From: Neobacillus rhizophilus
GTDB taxonomy: Bacteria; Bacillota; Bacilli; Bacillales; Cytobacillaceae
DNA length: 64,000 nt
Assembly (NCBI RefSeq): GCF_018343535.1
Contig: NZ_JAGYPF010000002.1
Coordinates: forward strand, 646,103 to 710,102
Direction: 5' to 3'
The notes under the pieces are model-generated. The model was not told where the DNA came from. It was given only the letters and a program-made list of their open reading frames with translations, and did not search any database. Each line of letters begins with the position of its first letter. Positions within the stretch are counted from its first letter, which is position 1. This document shows, one piece after another, positions 43,771-52,925 of this stretch. The position numbers and the translations under genes are program-made.

Positions 43771-44670
43771 ATGAAGCCTGGTAAAGCTGTAAAATCGAAA
43801 GCGATTAGGCGAAATCGAATCACCGCTTATACCTTTCTTCTGCCAAATATAATTGGCTTCCTTGTATTTATCTTCGTTCCCGTGATTGCCTCCTTCTGTA
43901 TGAGCTTCACCTCTTGGAATGGCTTTGGGAATATCGAATTTATAGGGCTCGACAACTACAAACAATTGCTGAAGGATACTAATTTCAAAATTTCATTTAT
44001 TAATAGCATCCTGTTCATGTTAATCTCTGTCCCGATTACGTTATTAATTTCAGTGCTAATCGCGATTGCCTTAAACCGGGGCATCCGCTTTGTCAAAGTG
44101 TTCCGGACGGCTGTTTTCCTTCCATATGTAACAGCGACGATTGCTGTTGCAGCTGTCTGGCAGCTCATCTTTAACCCGTCAATGGGTCCAATTAACGGAA
44201 CATTAATGAAGCTGGGGATTGACTCACCTCCCGGCTGGCTATCATCGCCATCCTGGGCATTAATCTCCGTATCAATCGTCTATATTTGGCATTCAGTTGG
44301 CTATTATATGATTCTATTTTTAGCGGGACTGCAAAACATCCCAGATTATCTTTATGAAGCAGCCGAATTGGATGGCGCGGGACCGATTACGAAGTTTTTC
44401 CATATCACGCTGCCATCGTTATCTCCTGTATTGTTCTTTACCACGATCATTGGTGTAATTAACTCGTTTAAAGTATTTGATTTAATCTATGTGCTGACAG
44501 GTGGAGGACCGGGCCGGTCGACCCATGTGCTCGTCTACGACATTTACAATACAGCCTTTAAACAATTTGAGTACGGGTACGCCTCAGCGATGGCTTATGT
44601 ATTGTTCTTGGTGATTCTAATCATCTCTATCATCCAATTTAGTGGGCAGAAAAAATGGGTGAACTATTAA
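43771..44670 (+). CDS. ABC sugar permease (importer 3, first subunit)
   Basis: The 299-residue product has six membrane helices and the EAA loop YEAAELDGAGP. Its ATG follows AAGAAAGG. No ATPase gene is nearby. Confidence 0.85.
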   Translation: MKPGKAVKSKAIRRNRITAYTFLLPNIIGFLVFIFVPVIASFCMSFTSWNGFGNIEFIGLDNYKQLLKDTNFKISFINSILFMLISVPITLLISVLIAIALNRGIRFVKVFRTAVFLPYVTATIAVAAVWQLIFNPSMGPINGTLMKLGIDSPPGWLSSPSWALISVSIVYIWHSVGYYMILFLAGLQNIPDYLYEAAELDGAGPITKFFHITLPSLSPVLFFTTIIGVINSFKVFDLIYVLTGGGPGRSTHVLVYDIYNTAFKQFEYGYASAMAYVLFLVILIISIIQFSGQKKWVNY

Positions 44671-44709
44671 CCTATTTACTAAACCGACAGAAAGGAGCGG
44701 AAGTATTGT

Positions 44710-45582
44710 ATGAATATTGCCACTGAAGCTCAAGTCTATACACCAGAAGTAAAAAAGAAGAAAAAATTCGCGGTTGGCCAAGCCATCAAGTACATCGTGG
44801 TTATTTTAGTTTCCTTGACGATGGTCCTTCCGTTTGTTTGGATGCTGTCTGCTTCTTTGAAACTGGAAACGGAGATTTTCGGATTTCCCATCAAGTGGAT
44901 CCCGGAAACCTTCCGCTGGGAAAATTACAAGGAAGTTTGGACGGCTGTTCCCTTCCATATTTATTACTTAAATACGTTGAAAATTGCCGTCATCACCACG
45001 ATTTTGGTGATTATCAACAGTTCACTGGCCGGTTATGCGTTTGCGAAAATTAAATTCCCGGAAAGCAACCGGTTATTTTTTATCTATGTGGCCACGATGA
45101 TGATTCCTTATCAGGTCATGATGATTCCGCAATTTATGCTGATGAAGCAGCTTGGACTTGTTAATTCTCACTGGGCACTTATTATTCTTGGCGCCTTTAA
45201 TCCATTTGGCGTTTTCCTGTTCCGCCAGTTCTTCCTATCGATCCCGGATGAATTGCTAGAAGCAGCAAGAATCGACGGCTTGAGTGAGTTTGGCATCTAC
45301 TGGCGGATTATCCTGCCATTGTCCAAACCTGCCATCGCCACACTCGTTATTTTTTCATTCATGCATTCCTGGAATGATTTCTTGGGACCGTTAATCTATC
45401 TGACATCGGATCATTTATACACATTGCAGCTTGGCATCCAGCATTTTATCACCGAATATAACACGGAATATTCCCTGCTAATGGCGGCAGCGGTATCGGC
45501 TGTTGTGCCAACCATCATTGTTTATTTCTTAGCACAGGATCATTTCATCAAGGGAGTTGCCAACACGGGAATCAAAGGATAA
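44710..45582 (+). CDS. ABC sugar permease (importer 3, second subunit)
   Basis: The 290-residue product has six membrane helices and the EAA loop LLEAARIDGLSE. The ATG at 44710 follows AAAGGAGCGG, and the gene ends 12 bp before the hyaluronate lyase gene, so importer and lyase are co-transcribed. Confidence 0.85.
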   Translation: MNIATEAQVYTPEVKKKKKFAVGQAIKYIVVILVSLTMVLPFVWMLSASLKLETEIFGFPIKWIPETFRWENYKEVWTAVPFHIYYLNTLKIAVITTILVIINSSLAGYAFAKIKFPESNRLFFIYVATMMIPYQVMMIPQFMLMKQLGLVNSHWALIILGAFNPFGVFLFRQFFLSIPDELLEAARIDGLSEFGIYWRIILPLSKPAIATLVIFSFMHSWNDFLGPLIYLTSDHLYTLQLGIQHFITEYNTEYSLLMAAAVSAVVPTIIVYFLAQDHFIKGVANTGIKG

Positions 45583-45594
45583 AGGAGCGAACTG

Positions 45595-48500
45595 ATGAAC
45601 AAAAAGCCTGCAAAAGGATTGTCTGTTCTGATCATACTGTCTTTACTCATTACCATGTCCGTTAATGTACCATTGATTTTTGCTGATGATACCGCTAATC
45701 GTTTAGTAAACACAGGATTTGAAGAGACCCAGAAGGCTGCGTCCGGATGGGACCAATTAGGAGCAGCCAACTGGAGTGTGTGGAAGCCGACAGGTAAACC
45801 AATTGTGTCGATTTCCGAGGATGCACGCCACACTGGAAAATATGGGCTGAAAATTACAGCCGCCGAAACCGCACGAGCATCTGTAAATCAGGATGTCCCT
45901 GTAAAAGGTGGAAAAACCTATCTATTAAGCACGTGGCTGAAGACGGATAATATCGTCAGCGGCCAGGGGGCACGGATGAGGGTGACCACCTTTGAGAAAG
46001 GGCAGCAGCTTGACCTCCTTTACTCAACTCGGCTAACTGGGACTCATGATTGGTCACAAATCAAGATGGAGGTAAAGCCTCCGCAAAATTGCGATAGCAT
46101 CCGAGTCCAGCTTTTCTTTGAAACAGGAACAGGAACCGTCATGTTTGATGATGTTTCCCTACAGTTGATTGACCCGGCTACATCGATTGCGATTGAAAAT
46201 AAGGATGTGACGATTAAAGAGCAGGAGACAGCGGTTTTGAATGCCAAAATGGAACCCGCTGACGCCAGCTCGAAGATTTCTTGGTTTTCAAGCGATAATT
46301 CTGTTGCCACAGTGGATAACAACGGCACGGTAACCGGAGTAAAAGCCGGTGAAACCGTGATTATGGCCGTAACGGATAATGACCTGACTGCCACTAGTAC
46401 GGTTAAGGTTTTAAGAAATGATGCCCTTGAACGGCCAGCGATTGAACAATTGGAACTGTCTCCAAAAGAACTATCATTATCGGCAGGGCAGCTACGCCTG
46501 CTGCAAACGCAGGTTACTCCGGGAAATGCAGACGCCGGCCAGCTTGTCTGGACATCTTCCAATGAAGAGGTCGCTTCAGTAAAGAATGGTATCGTGGAAG
46601 CTAATTCCCCGGGAACAGCAGTCATTTCCGTTGCGACAAGTGATGGGAAAATCAAAAGTGAAAGTCAGCTCACTGTTACAGCCGCTATCCTCGACGAGTA
46701 CGATCAGCTTCGTCATAAGTGGGAAAACCAAATGACCAGTCTCGACTACTACGATGGTTCGAATGAACGAATGAAGCAAATGGTAGCCAGCCAAACGAAA
46801 TCGGCGCAGTCCTTATGGAGGACAATGGTTAAGAACAAAGACCGTTCTTTCCTTTGGTATGAGTACAGAAGCAATGATAATTCCGCAGATATTCGTGACA
46901 GTTACCGGAATCTGACGACCATGGCCAAGGCATTTGCCAATGAAAATTCGGCCCTTTATCGCAACCCGCAATTGTTAAAGGATATTGAGGATGCCTTAGA
47001 GTGGCTTTATCAAAACCGCTATAACGAGAATATTCAGCAGTATAGCAACTGGTGGCACTGGGAAATCGGCGTGCCGAATGAATTAAACAGCATCATGGTA
47101 ATTTTATATGATTATTTGGACCAGGAAACCATTCACCTCTATTTGAACGTGATTGATCATTTTCAGCCCGATCCGACTAAATCAGGAGCGACGACTCCTG
47201 GTAATTACCGCGAAGCAGTCGGCGCCAACCGTATAGATGTCAGTAAGGTAGTCGGTGTACGCGGTGTACTTGTGAAGGATAGTGCGAAAATCGCAGCAGC
47301 GCGGGACGCACTGAGCCAAACCTTTGAAAACGTGACGTCCGGCGATGGTTTTTATGAAGACGGCTCGTTTGTCCAGCATGAGGATGTCGCCTATACCGGT
47401 TCTTATGGAAATGTGTTAATCGAAGGGTTGACCGATATGCTTGATTTATTAAGCGGTTCGACCTGGGCTGTAACGGACCCTAAAGTGTCTAATGTCTATG
47501 ACTGGATTGAAAACGCTTTTGAACCATTCATGTATAAAGGCGCTTTGATGGATATGGTCAGAGGAAGAGCGATTTCCCGCAGTTTCCTTCAGGACCATCA
47601 GGCCGGGCAAACGATTACCAAAGTAGTGATCCGGATGGCGCAATTTGCACCGGAACCGTATGCAGCGAAATATAAGAGTATGGCCAAATCCTGGCTTCAG
47701 GAAGATACGTACCTAGATTATCTTTCAAGCTCCAGTAATTTCAAGGACATGGTCCTGGCCAAAGAACTGTTGGAAAATCAAGACATCAAGCCTAGGGGAG
47801 GGCTTGATTACCATAAGACCTTCGCGTCGATGGACCGTGTGGTGAACAGAAAACCTGGCTACGCTTTTGGCATCAGCATGTATTCAAACCGGATCCAAAA
47901 CTATGAAGATATGAATGATGAAAACCGCAAAGGCTGGTACACAGGCGAAGGGATGACCTATTTGTACAATGCCGATCTTGCCCAGTACAGCGATGATTTC
48001 TGGCCTACCGTTGACCCGTACCGGATGCCTGGGACGACCGTTGATACGATGAAGCGGGCAGACGGCAGCGGGGAGCATAATTCACCTGAGTCTTGGGTTG
48101 GGGGATCCACGCTGGACCGATTTGGTACAGCAGGCATGTCTTACAAAGCTTGGAATAGTTCGTTAACAGCCAAAAAATCATGGTTTATGTTCGATAACGA
48201 AATTGTCGCGCTTGGTACAGGAATCACAAGCGGGGATAACAGAACGATTGAGACGATTGTTGAAAATCGAAAAATCCGTGACAACGGCTCAAACGAACTG
48301 ATCATTAATGGGGAAAAACCAGACTTAAGCGATGGTCAAAACCATACTACTGAGGCCAAGTGGGCGTATCTAGAAGGAAATGTGCCGGGCTCTGATATTG
48401 GCTATTACTTCCCGGGTGGAAAAACTCTTACCTTGAAAAAAGAACAGCGGACAGGCGCATGGAAGGACATCAATTACGGCGAACCGGCGAAACCAATTAC

Positions 48501-49008
48501 GCGTTCCTACGCCACGATGTGGTTTGATCATGGAGTGAATCCTGCAAATGACACGTATTCCTACGTGCTATTGCCGAGCTTAACACAGGAACAAACAAGC
48601 CAATATGCCGCCCAGCCGGAGATTTCAATTTTACGAAATGACACGGCCGTTCAAGCGGTGCAGGAGCTGAAGGAAAATATCATCGGGGCAAACTTCTGGC
48701 TGGATGAAAAACAAACTGTTGGGCCGTTAACTGTTTATCAAAAGGCGTCAATTATGATGCAGGAGAAGGATGGAGTGCTGACGCTGGCCGTTTCCGACCC
48801 AACGATGCAAAATACCGGCACGATTGACATTGATTTTGATGGCAAAGCCTTTGAGGTCCTCGAAGCCGATGAACAGGTTGAGGTTATCCAAACGAAGCCT
48901 TCGATTAAGTTGAAAGTTAATGTCAACCAGGCCCATGGCAAAACCTTCACTGTTAAATTAAAAATGATTCCAAGTGTAAAAGGAAACAGTCCACATTCAA
49001 TTAGATAA
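45595..49008 (+). CDS. Secreted PL8 hyaluronate lyase with CBM-like and Ig-like modules
   Basis: The 1137-residue product has a signal peptide, an N-terminal jelly-roll carbohydrate-binding-like module (about residues 35-195), two Big2-type Ig-like modules (about 195-365), and a PL8 catalytic region. Catalytic residues sit in NWWHWEIG, in QHEDVAYTGSYG (H595 and Y604, spaced as in pneumococcal lyase) and in RGRAISRS. The last part is a beta-sandwich. It should cleave hyaluronan and possibly chondroitin by beta-elimination. The ATG at 45595 follows AAAGGAGCG. Confidence 0.85.
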   Translation: MNKKPAKGLSVLIILSLLITMSVNVPLIFADDTANRLVNTGFEETQKAASGWDQLGAANWSVWKPTGKPIVSISEDARHTGKYGLKITAAETARASVNQDVPVKGGKTYLLSTWLKTDNIVSGQGARMRVTTFEKGQQLDLLYSTRLTGTHDWSQIKMEVKPPQNCDSIRVQLFFETGTGTVMFDDVSLQLIDPATSIAIENKDVTIKEQETAVLNAKMEPADASSKISWFSSDNSVATVDNNGTVTGVKAGETVIMAVTDNDLTATSTVKVLRNDALERPAIEQLELSPKELSLSAGQLRLLQTQVTPGNADAGQLVWTSSNEEVASVKNGIVEANSPGTAVISVATSDGKIKSESQLTVTAAILDEYDQLRHKWENQMTSLDYYDGSNERMKQMVASQTKSAQSLWRTMVKNKDRSFLWYEYRSNDNSADIRDSYRNLTTMAKAFANENSALYRNPQLLKDIEDALEWLYQNRYNENIQQYSNWWHWEIGVPNELNSIMVILYDYLDQETIHLYLNVIDHFQPDPTKSGATTPGNYREAVGANRIDVSKVVGVRGVLVKDSAKIAAARDALSQTFENVTSGDGFYEDGSFVQHEDVAYTGSYGNVLIEGLTDMLDLLSGSTWAVTDPKVSNVYDWIENAFEPFMYKGALMDMVRGRAISRSFLQDHQAGQTITKVVIRMAQFAPEPYAAKYKSMAKSWLQEDTYLDYLSSSSNFKDMVLAKELLENQDIKPRGGLDYHKTFASMDRVVNRKPGYAFGISMYSNRIQNYEDMNDENRKGWYTGEGMTYLYNADLAQYSDDFWPTVDPYRMPGTTVDTMKRADGSGEHNSPESWVGGSTLDRFGTAGMSYKAWNSSLTAKKSWFMFDNEIVALGTGITSGDNRTIETIVENRKIRDNGSNELIINGEKPDLSDGQNHTTEAKWAYLEGNVPGSDIGYYFPGGKTLTLKKEQRTGAWKDINYGEPAKPITRSYATMWFDHGVNPANDTYSYVLLPSLTQEQTSQYAAQPEISILRNDTAVQAVQELKENIIGANFWLDEKQTVGPLTVYQKASIMMQEKDGVLTLAVSDPTMQNTGTIDIDFDGKAFEVLEADEQVEVIQTKPSIKLKVNVNQAHGKTFTVKLKMIPSVKGNSPHSIR

Positions 49009-49033
49009 ACGTAAGAAAAAAGGAGCGAGACAA

Positions 49034-50467
49034 ATGGAGAGTCAACAAAGACCGAATCTCATCTATATTTTTGCCGATCAATGGCGCCGTCAGGCTGTCG
49101 GCTATGAAGAGGAGGACCAGGTGATTACGCCAAATATCGATGCTTTTGCACAGGAGGGGACGATTTTTTCCCATGCCGTCACCTGCTCTCCATTGTGCTC
49201 TCCTCATCGGGCCTCACTAATGACGGGCAGGTACCCAAACAGCACGGGGGTCTATACCAATTGTAAGGTCGGGGCGGATGTCATGTTGAATCCGGCTGAA
49301 ACTTGTATCAGCGATGTGCTCTCGGAGAACGGCTACCAGACAGCCTATATTGGCAAGTGGCATCTTGATTTGCCGGAATTAAACGTCACTGACCAGCCGG
49401 AATCCGGGGCCTCCGGCTGGGATGCCTATACTGCGCCGGGACCGAAACGGCACGGCTTCCATTACTGGTATTCCTACGGGGCATGGGATGAGCATCTCGC
49501 GCCGCATTACTGGCAGGACAGTCCGGAAAAAATAAAAGTCAGTCAATGGTCGGTTGAGCATGAAACGGACCAGACCCTTAAGTATCTTCAACACCGGGAT
49601 AAAGAGCAGCCGTTTGCCTTATTCTTATCGTGGAATCCGCCGCACAGCCCGTTTGATCAGGTGCCAGAAAAATACCGGAAGCTGTACGACAGGGAGCAAA
49701 TAACCTTAAGGGAAAACGTAAACCAGTCTACCTTCTTGGTGCATACCGGAGAACCAGTGGATGGCGGCATCGAGGAATTAAAGGATAAGCAATTAAACTA
49801 TTTCGCTGCCATCTCAGGCATCGATGACCAGTTCGGAAGAATTTTGCAATTTTTAAAGGAAGAAAATTTGGAGGAAAACACGATTGTTGTGTTGACATCG
49901 GACCATGGTGAAATGATGGGGTCACATGGCTTGATGGCGAAGCATGTGTGGTATGAGGAATCAATCGGCGTTCCTTTTTGCGTTCGCTGGCCAGGGGTGA
50001 TTCCGCAAACAAGAACGGATCTCCTGCTGAACACCGTTGATATTATGCCGACCCTTTTGAGGCTGCTGGATTTAGAGATTCCTAGTTCGGTAGAGGGGGC
50101 GGATTTATCCGGGTATATCCTGAACCGCCAGAGCGGCGGACCGGAGGAAGCGTATATCAGCGCCTATCCGGGCCGCAAGGAAGCGATTGAAGCATTTCGT
50201 GAAGCGGGACTGGATAATCGGGAATTTGGCTGGAGAGCGATTCGCACACATGAGTTTACCTATGTGATTCACCATGGCTATGCTCCTGGTGATGAATTGG
50301 TCCGTTTGCTTTACGATTTGAAAAACGATCAATACCAGCTTCACCCTGAACATTTTGAAGACCCATCCGGCCATCCGGTCGCAGTGGAGCTTGAAGGAAA
50401 GTTGTGCCGCTGGCTGAAAGACTTAAATGATCCTTTTTACAACAAACTTAGAGGTGTTATGAAATGA
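49034..50467 (+). CDS. Cys-type sulfatase of the glycosaminoglycan operon
   Basis: The 477-residue product belongs to the type I sulfatases. The formylglycine precursor is C55 in C-S-P-H-R (residues 55-59), followed by ASLMTGR. Metal-binding Asp residues are in the N-terminal IFADQW and in TSDHGEMMG. It has no signal peptide, so it acts in the cytoplasm on imported sulfated disaccharides. The Cys must be converted to formylglycine by the radical SAM enzyme encoded at the end of the window. Its stop overlaps the next start by 4 bp. Confidence 0.85.
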   Translation: MESQQRPNLIYIFADQWRRQAVGYEEEDQVITPNIDAFAQEGTIFSHAVTCSPLCSPHRASLMTGRYPNSTGVYTNCKVGADVMLNPAETCISDVLSENGYQTAYIGKWHLDLPELNVTDQPESGASGWDAYTAPGPKRHGFHYWYSYGAWDEHLAPHYWQDSPEKIKVSQWSVEHETDQTLKYLQHRDKEQPFALFLSWNPPHSPFDQVPEKYRKLYDREQITLRENVNQSTFLVHTGEPVDGGIEELKDKQLNYFAAISGIDDQFGRILQFLKEENLEENTIVVLTSDHGEMMGSHGLMAKHVWYEESIGVPFCVRWPGVIPQTRTDLLLNTVDIMPTLLRLLDLEIPSSVEGADLSGYILNRQSGGPEEAYISAYPGRKEAIEAFREAGLDNREFGWRAIRTHEFTYVIHHGYAPGDELVRLLYDLKNDQYQLHPEHFEDPSGHPVAVELEGKLCRWLKDLNDPFYNKLRGVMK

Positions 50468-51663
50468 CCGTATATGCAGCCGAAGTACGCAAGGAAGACA
50501 TTAAAAATATCGAACGTTTTACGAAAACTCCGGCAGTCGACCGCGCTTTTGTGGAAAAAGCCATTCAGCATGTGTTGGCCAAAATTGACCAGAGCCTAGA
50601 CTTGTTCATAGACAAGTTTCCCGATTCTAACAGTGAGAACCTTGTCTACAAACCAATTGAAAACGTGGAATGGACAACGAGCTTTTGGACCGGGATGCTG
50701 TGGCTCGCTTATGAGTATACCGGGGAAGAGAAATACCGGAAAGTGGCCGAAAAGCAGATTCAGAGTTTTAAAGAACGGCTCGAAAAACGAATTGAAGTCG
50801 ACCATCATGACCTGGGCTTCCTCTACACATTAAGCTGTGTCAGTGCCTATAAGTTGACTGGCAATGAAGAAGCAAAGGAAATCGCCTTAAAAGCAGCAGA
50901 TTTGCTAATTACCCGTTATTACGATAAAGCCGGGATTATCCAGGCCTGGGGCGACCTTAACGATCCGAAGCAGCGCGGCCGGATGATCATTGACTGCAAC
51001 CTGAACCTCCCGTTGCTTTATTGGGCATCGGAGGTAACTGGAAAACCACATTATCGGGAAATGGCACAGTCGCATGTCAAGCAGGCAGCCAAATATATTG
51101 TCCGTGAAGACGCCTCCACTTTCCATACTTATTACATGGATCCGGAGACAGGCGCCCCATTGTACGGCAATACTCACCAAGGCTTTGCGGATGACTCCTG
51201 CTGGGCGCGCGGGCAAGCTTGGGGCATCTATGGGTTTCCGCTCAGCTACCACTACACAAGTGATTGGAGTTTAGTTGAGTTAGCGAAGAAACTGACAAAC
51301 TATTATTTAAACCGTTTGCCGGAAGATGAGATTTGCTACTGGGATTTAATTTTTACAGAAGGTGACCAGGAGCGGGATAGCTCAGCTGCAGCGATTACAA
51401 TCTGCGGCCTGCTCGAGATGGCAAAGCACATGCCGTTAACCGACCCGGAAAAACAAATCTATGAAAATGCTGCCTTAAAAATGGTGCAGTCACTATATGA
51501 AAACTATCGGACCGAGATCGACAGTGAAGCAAATGGAATCCTCAAGCATGCGGTCTACTACAAAGCCGGCGGCCGCGGCGTAGATGAAAGCTGCATCTGG
51601 GGCGACTATTACTATTTTGAAGCGTTAATCAGACTTGTGAAGGATTGGAAGATGTACTGGTAA
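50464..51663 (+). CDS. GH88 unsaturated glucuronyl hydrolase
   Basis: The 399-residue product removes the unsaturated uronic acid from disaccharides made by the lyases, releasing a hexosamine and 5-dehydro-4-deoxy-glucuronate. The two catalytic Asp residues correspond to D116 (in DHHDLGF) and D177 (in IIDCNLN), 61 residues apart as in the characterised Bacillus enzyme. It has no signal peptide. It overlaps the sulfatase by 4 bp (ATGA), so translation is coupled. It is followed by a Bacillaceae-type repeat. Confidence 0.9.
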   Translation: MTVYAAEVRKEDIKNIERFTKTPAVDRAFVEKAIQHVLAKIDQSLDLFIDKFPDSNSENLVYKPIENVEWTTSFWTGMLWLAYEYTGEEKYRKVAEKQIQSFKERLEKRIEVDHHDLGFLYTLSCVSAYKLTGNEEAKEIALKAADLLITRYYDKAGIIQAWGDLNDPKQRGRMIIDCNLNLPLLYWASEVTGKPHYREMAQSHVKQAAKYIVREDASTFHTYYMDPETGAPLYGNTHQGFADDSCWARGQAWGIYGFPLSYHYTSDWSLVELAKKLTNYYLNRLPEDEICYWDLIFTEGDQERDSSAAAITICGLLEMAKHMPLTDPEKQIYENAALKMVQSLYENYRTEIDSEANGILKHAVYYKAGGRGVDESCIWGDYYYFEALIRLVKDWKMYW

Positions 51664-51694
51664 ATCTAAGTGATTAAATATATTGTGACACTTT

Positions 51695-51822
51695 GTTGAT
51701 TGGAGCGGAAGGGGCTCGACTCCTGCGGGAGTACGGGACAGGGGAGACCCCGCAGGCGCTAAAGCGCCGAGGAGGCTCCCCGAACCGCCCGCGGAAAGCG
51801 AGCCCCTGGAGCGGAAATCAAC
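51695..51822. repeat. Bacillaceae-type long inverted-repeat element
   Basis: The 128-bp element has inverted ends (GTTGATT and AATCAAC) with further arms AGGGGCTCG and CGAGCCCCT, and a GC-rich body. I recall very similar elements in many Bacillaceae genomes. It lies between the GH88 and yesL genes, breaking what would otherwise be one transcription unit. The 199-bp gap has nothing else. Confidence 0.75.
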
Positions 51823-51862
51823 AGCAAGTAAAATGCAATGATTTGAAAGGGGAAATGTTAGG

Positions 51863-52474
51863 ATGGATGGCAAGCTTTATAAAACAATGGAGTTTATCAT
51901 GAACGCGTTTTTGCTGAATGCGCTTTGGCTGGTGATGTGCCTTCCCATCCTGACGATTTTTCCCTCCACAACCGCCATGTTTGGGGTGGTCCGGGAATGG
52001 CAGAAGCATAAGGACATTCGCGTCATTTCCGCTTATTTCCGTCACTTTAAAGGAAACTTTAAACAAAGCTTCGTTCTTGGCTTTTTTTGGCTCATTTTTA
52101 CCTGTTTGCTAATCGGAGATTTTATCATCACCAATCAACTGAATTCGAACCTAAAATACGCACTATTTGCGTTTTTCTTCCTATTAACCATCGTATACCT
52201 GTTTGCATTGATTACGATTTTTCCCGTCATCGTTCATTACCGGGTATCTTGGAAAGACGCGATCAAGAATGCCATGCTGCTTTCGATTGGCAAGCTTCAT
52301 TTCACACTTCTTTCCCTTGTGATCATCGCCGGAGCGGTGGGAATTGTTTTTTACTTTCCAGCGGCTTCAATGTTAGTCTTTAGCGTTGCTGCCTACCTGA
52401 TTTATGCCTTGGTATCAAAGGGGTTTCATACTGAGAAAAAAGTTCAAACCAATGGTCAAACAGCTGCTGTTTAA
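51863..52474 (+). CDS. yesL: YesL family (DUF624) membrane protein
   Basis: The 203-residue product has four to five membrane helices and the family features LNALWLVMCLPILTIFPSTTAMFGVVREW. YesL proteins are found in many Bacillus polysaccharide-utilisation operons next to ABC importers, with unknown function. It leads the second part of the glycosaminoglycan region. Confidence 0.85.
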   Translation: MDGKLYKTMEFIMNAFLLNALWLVMCLPILTIFPSTTAMFGVVREWQKHKDIRVISAYFRHFKGNFKQSFVLGFFWLIFTCLLIGDFIITNQLNSNLKYALFAFFFLLTIVYLFALITIFPVIVHYRVSWKDAIKNAMLLSIGKLHFTLLSLVIIAGAVGIVFYFPAASMLVFSVAAYLIYALVSKGFHTEKKVQTNGQTAAV

Positions 52475-52507
52475 CATTTCGATTTCATCATGAAAGAAGG
52501 GGCAATC

Positions 52508-52924
52508 ATGTATCAGATTTTAGTGACGGGACATGGCGGTTTCCCATCCGGTGTCCAATCCGCTCTCCGCTATTTAATGGGGGACAATCCGAATCTATCT
52601 ATCTTAGAGCTTTCTGAAGGGATGACTCACGAACAGTATGAAGCAGAGTTAACCGAGTTTTTGAAAAATCATCCTCAGGTGCTGGTCTTTGCAGATTTAA
52701 CAGGCGGCGCCCCGCACCAGATTGCCGCAAGGGTCCTACTTGAACATCATTTTTCACCCGAACAATTCCTTATTTCAGGCATGCCGTTAAGTGTGGTGAC
52801 TGAGTTAACGATGAAGTTTCAATTTCAAGAAGTTTCAGAAGATGATGCTCCGGCTGTCATTCAACAGTCAATAGCTGAGTGCAAAGACATGATTCATTAT
52901 CTCTCATTGGCGGGAGGTGTTTGA
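52508..52924 (+). CDS. Orphan PTS mannose-family EIIA
   Basis: The 138-residue product is a PTS EIIA of the mannose family; the phospho-acceptor His9 lies in TGHGGFPSG, and DLTGGAPHQ is also conserved. In streptococcal glycosaminoglycan operons this subunit works with IIB, IIC and IID, but none of these occur in this window. It may phosphorylate a distant EIIB or act as a regulator. The ATG at 52508 has GAAAGAAGGGG upstream. Confidence 0.85.
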   Translation: MYQILVTGHGGFPSGVQSALRYLMGDNPNLSILELSEGMTHEQYEAELTEFLKNHPQVLVFADLTGGAPHQIAARVLLEHHFSPEQFLISGMPLSVVTELTMKFQFQEVSEDDAPAVIQQSIAECKDMIHYLSLAGGV

Positions 52925-52925
52925 A

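Noticed and set aside
51693..51902. A short open frame across the GH88-yesL gap
   Set aside because: It lies mostly within the inverted-repeat element and has no ribosome site; the GC-rich repeat keeps it open.
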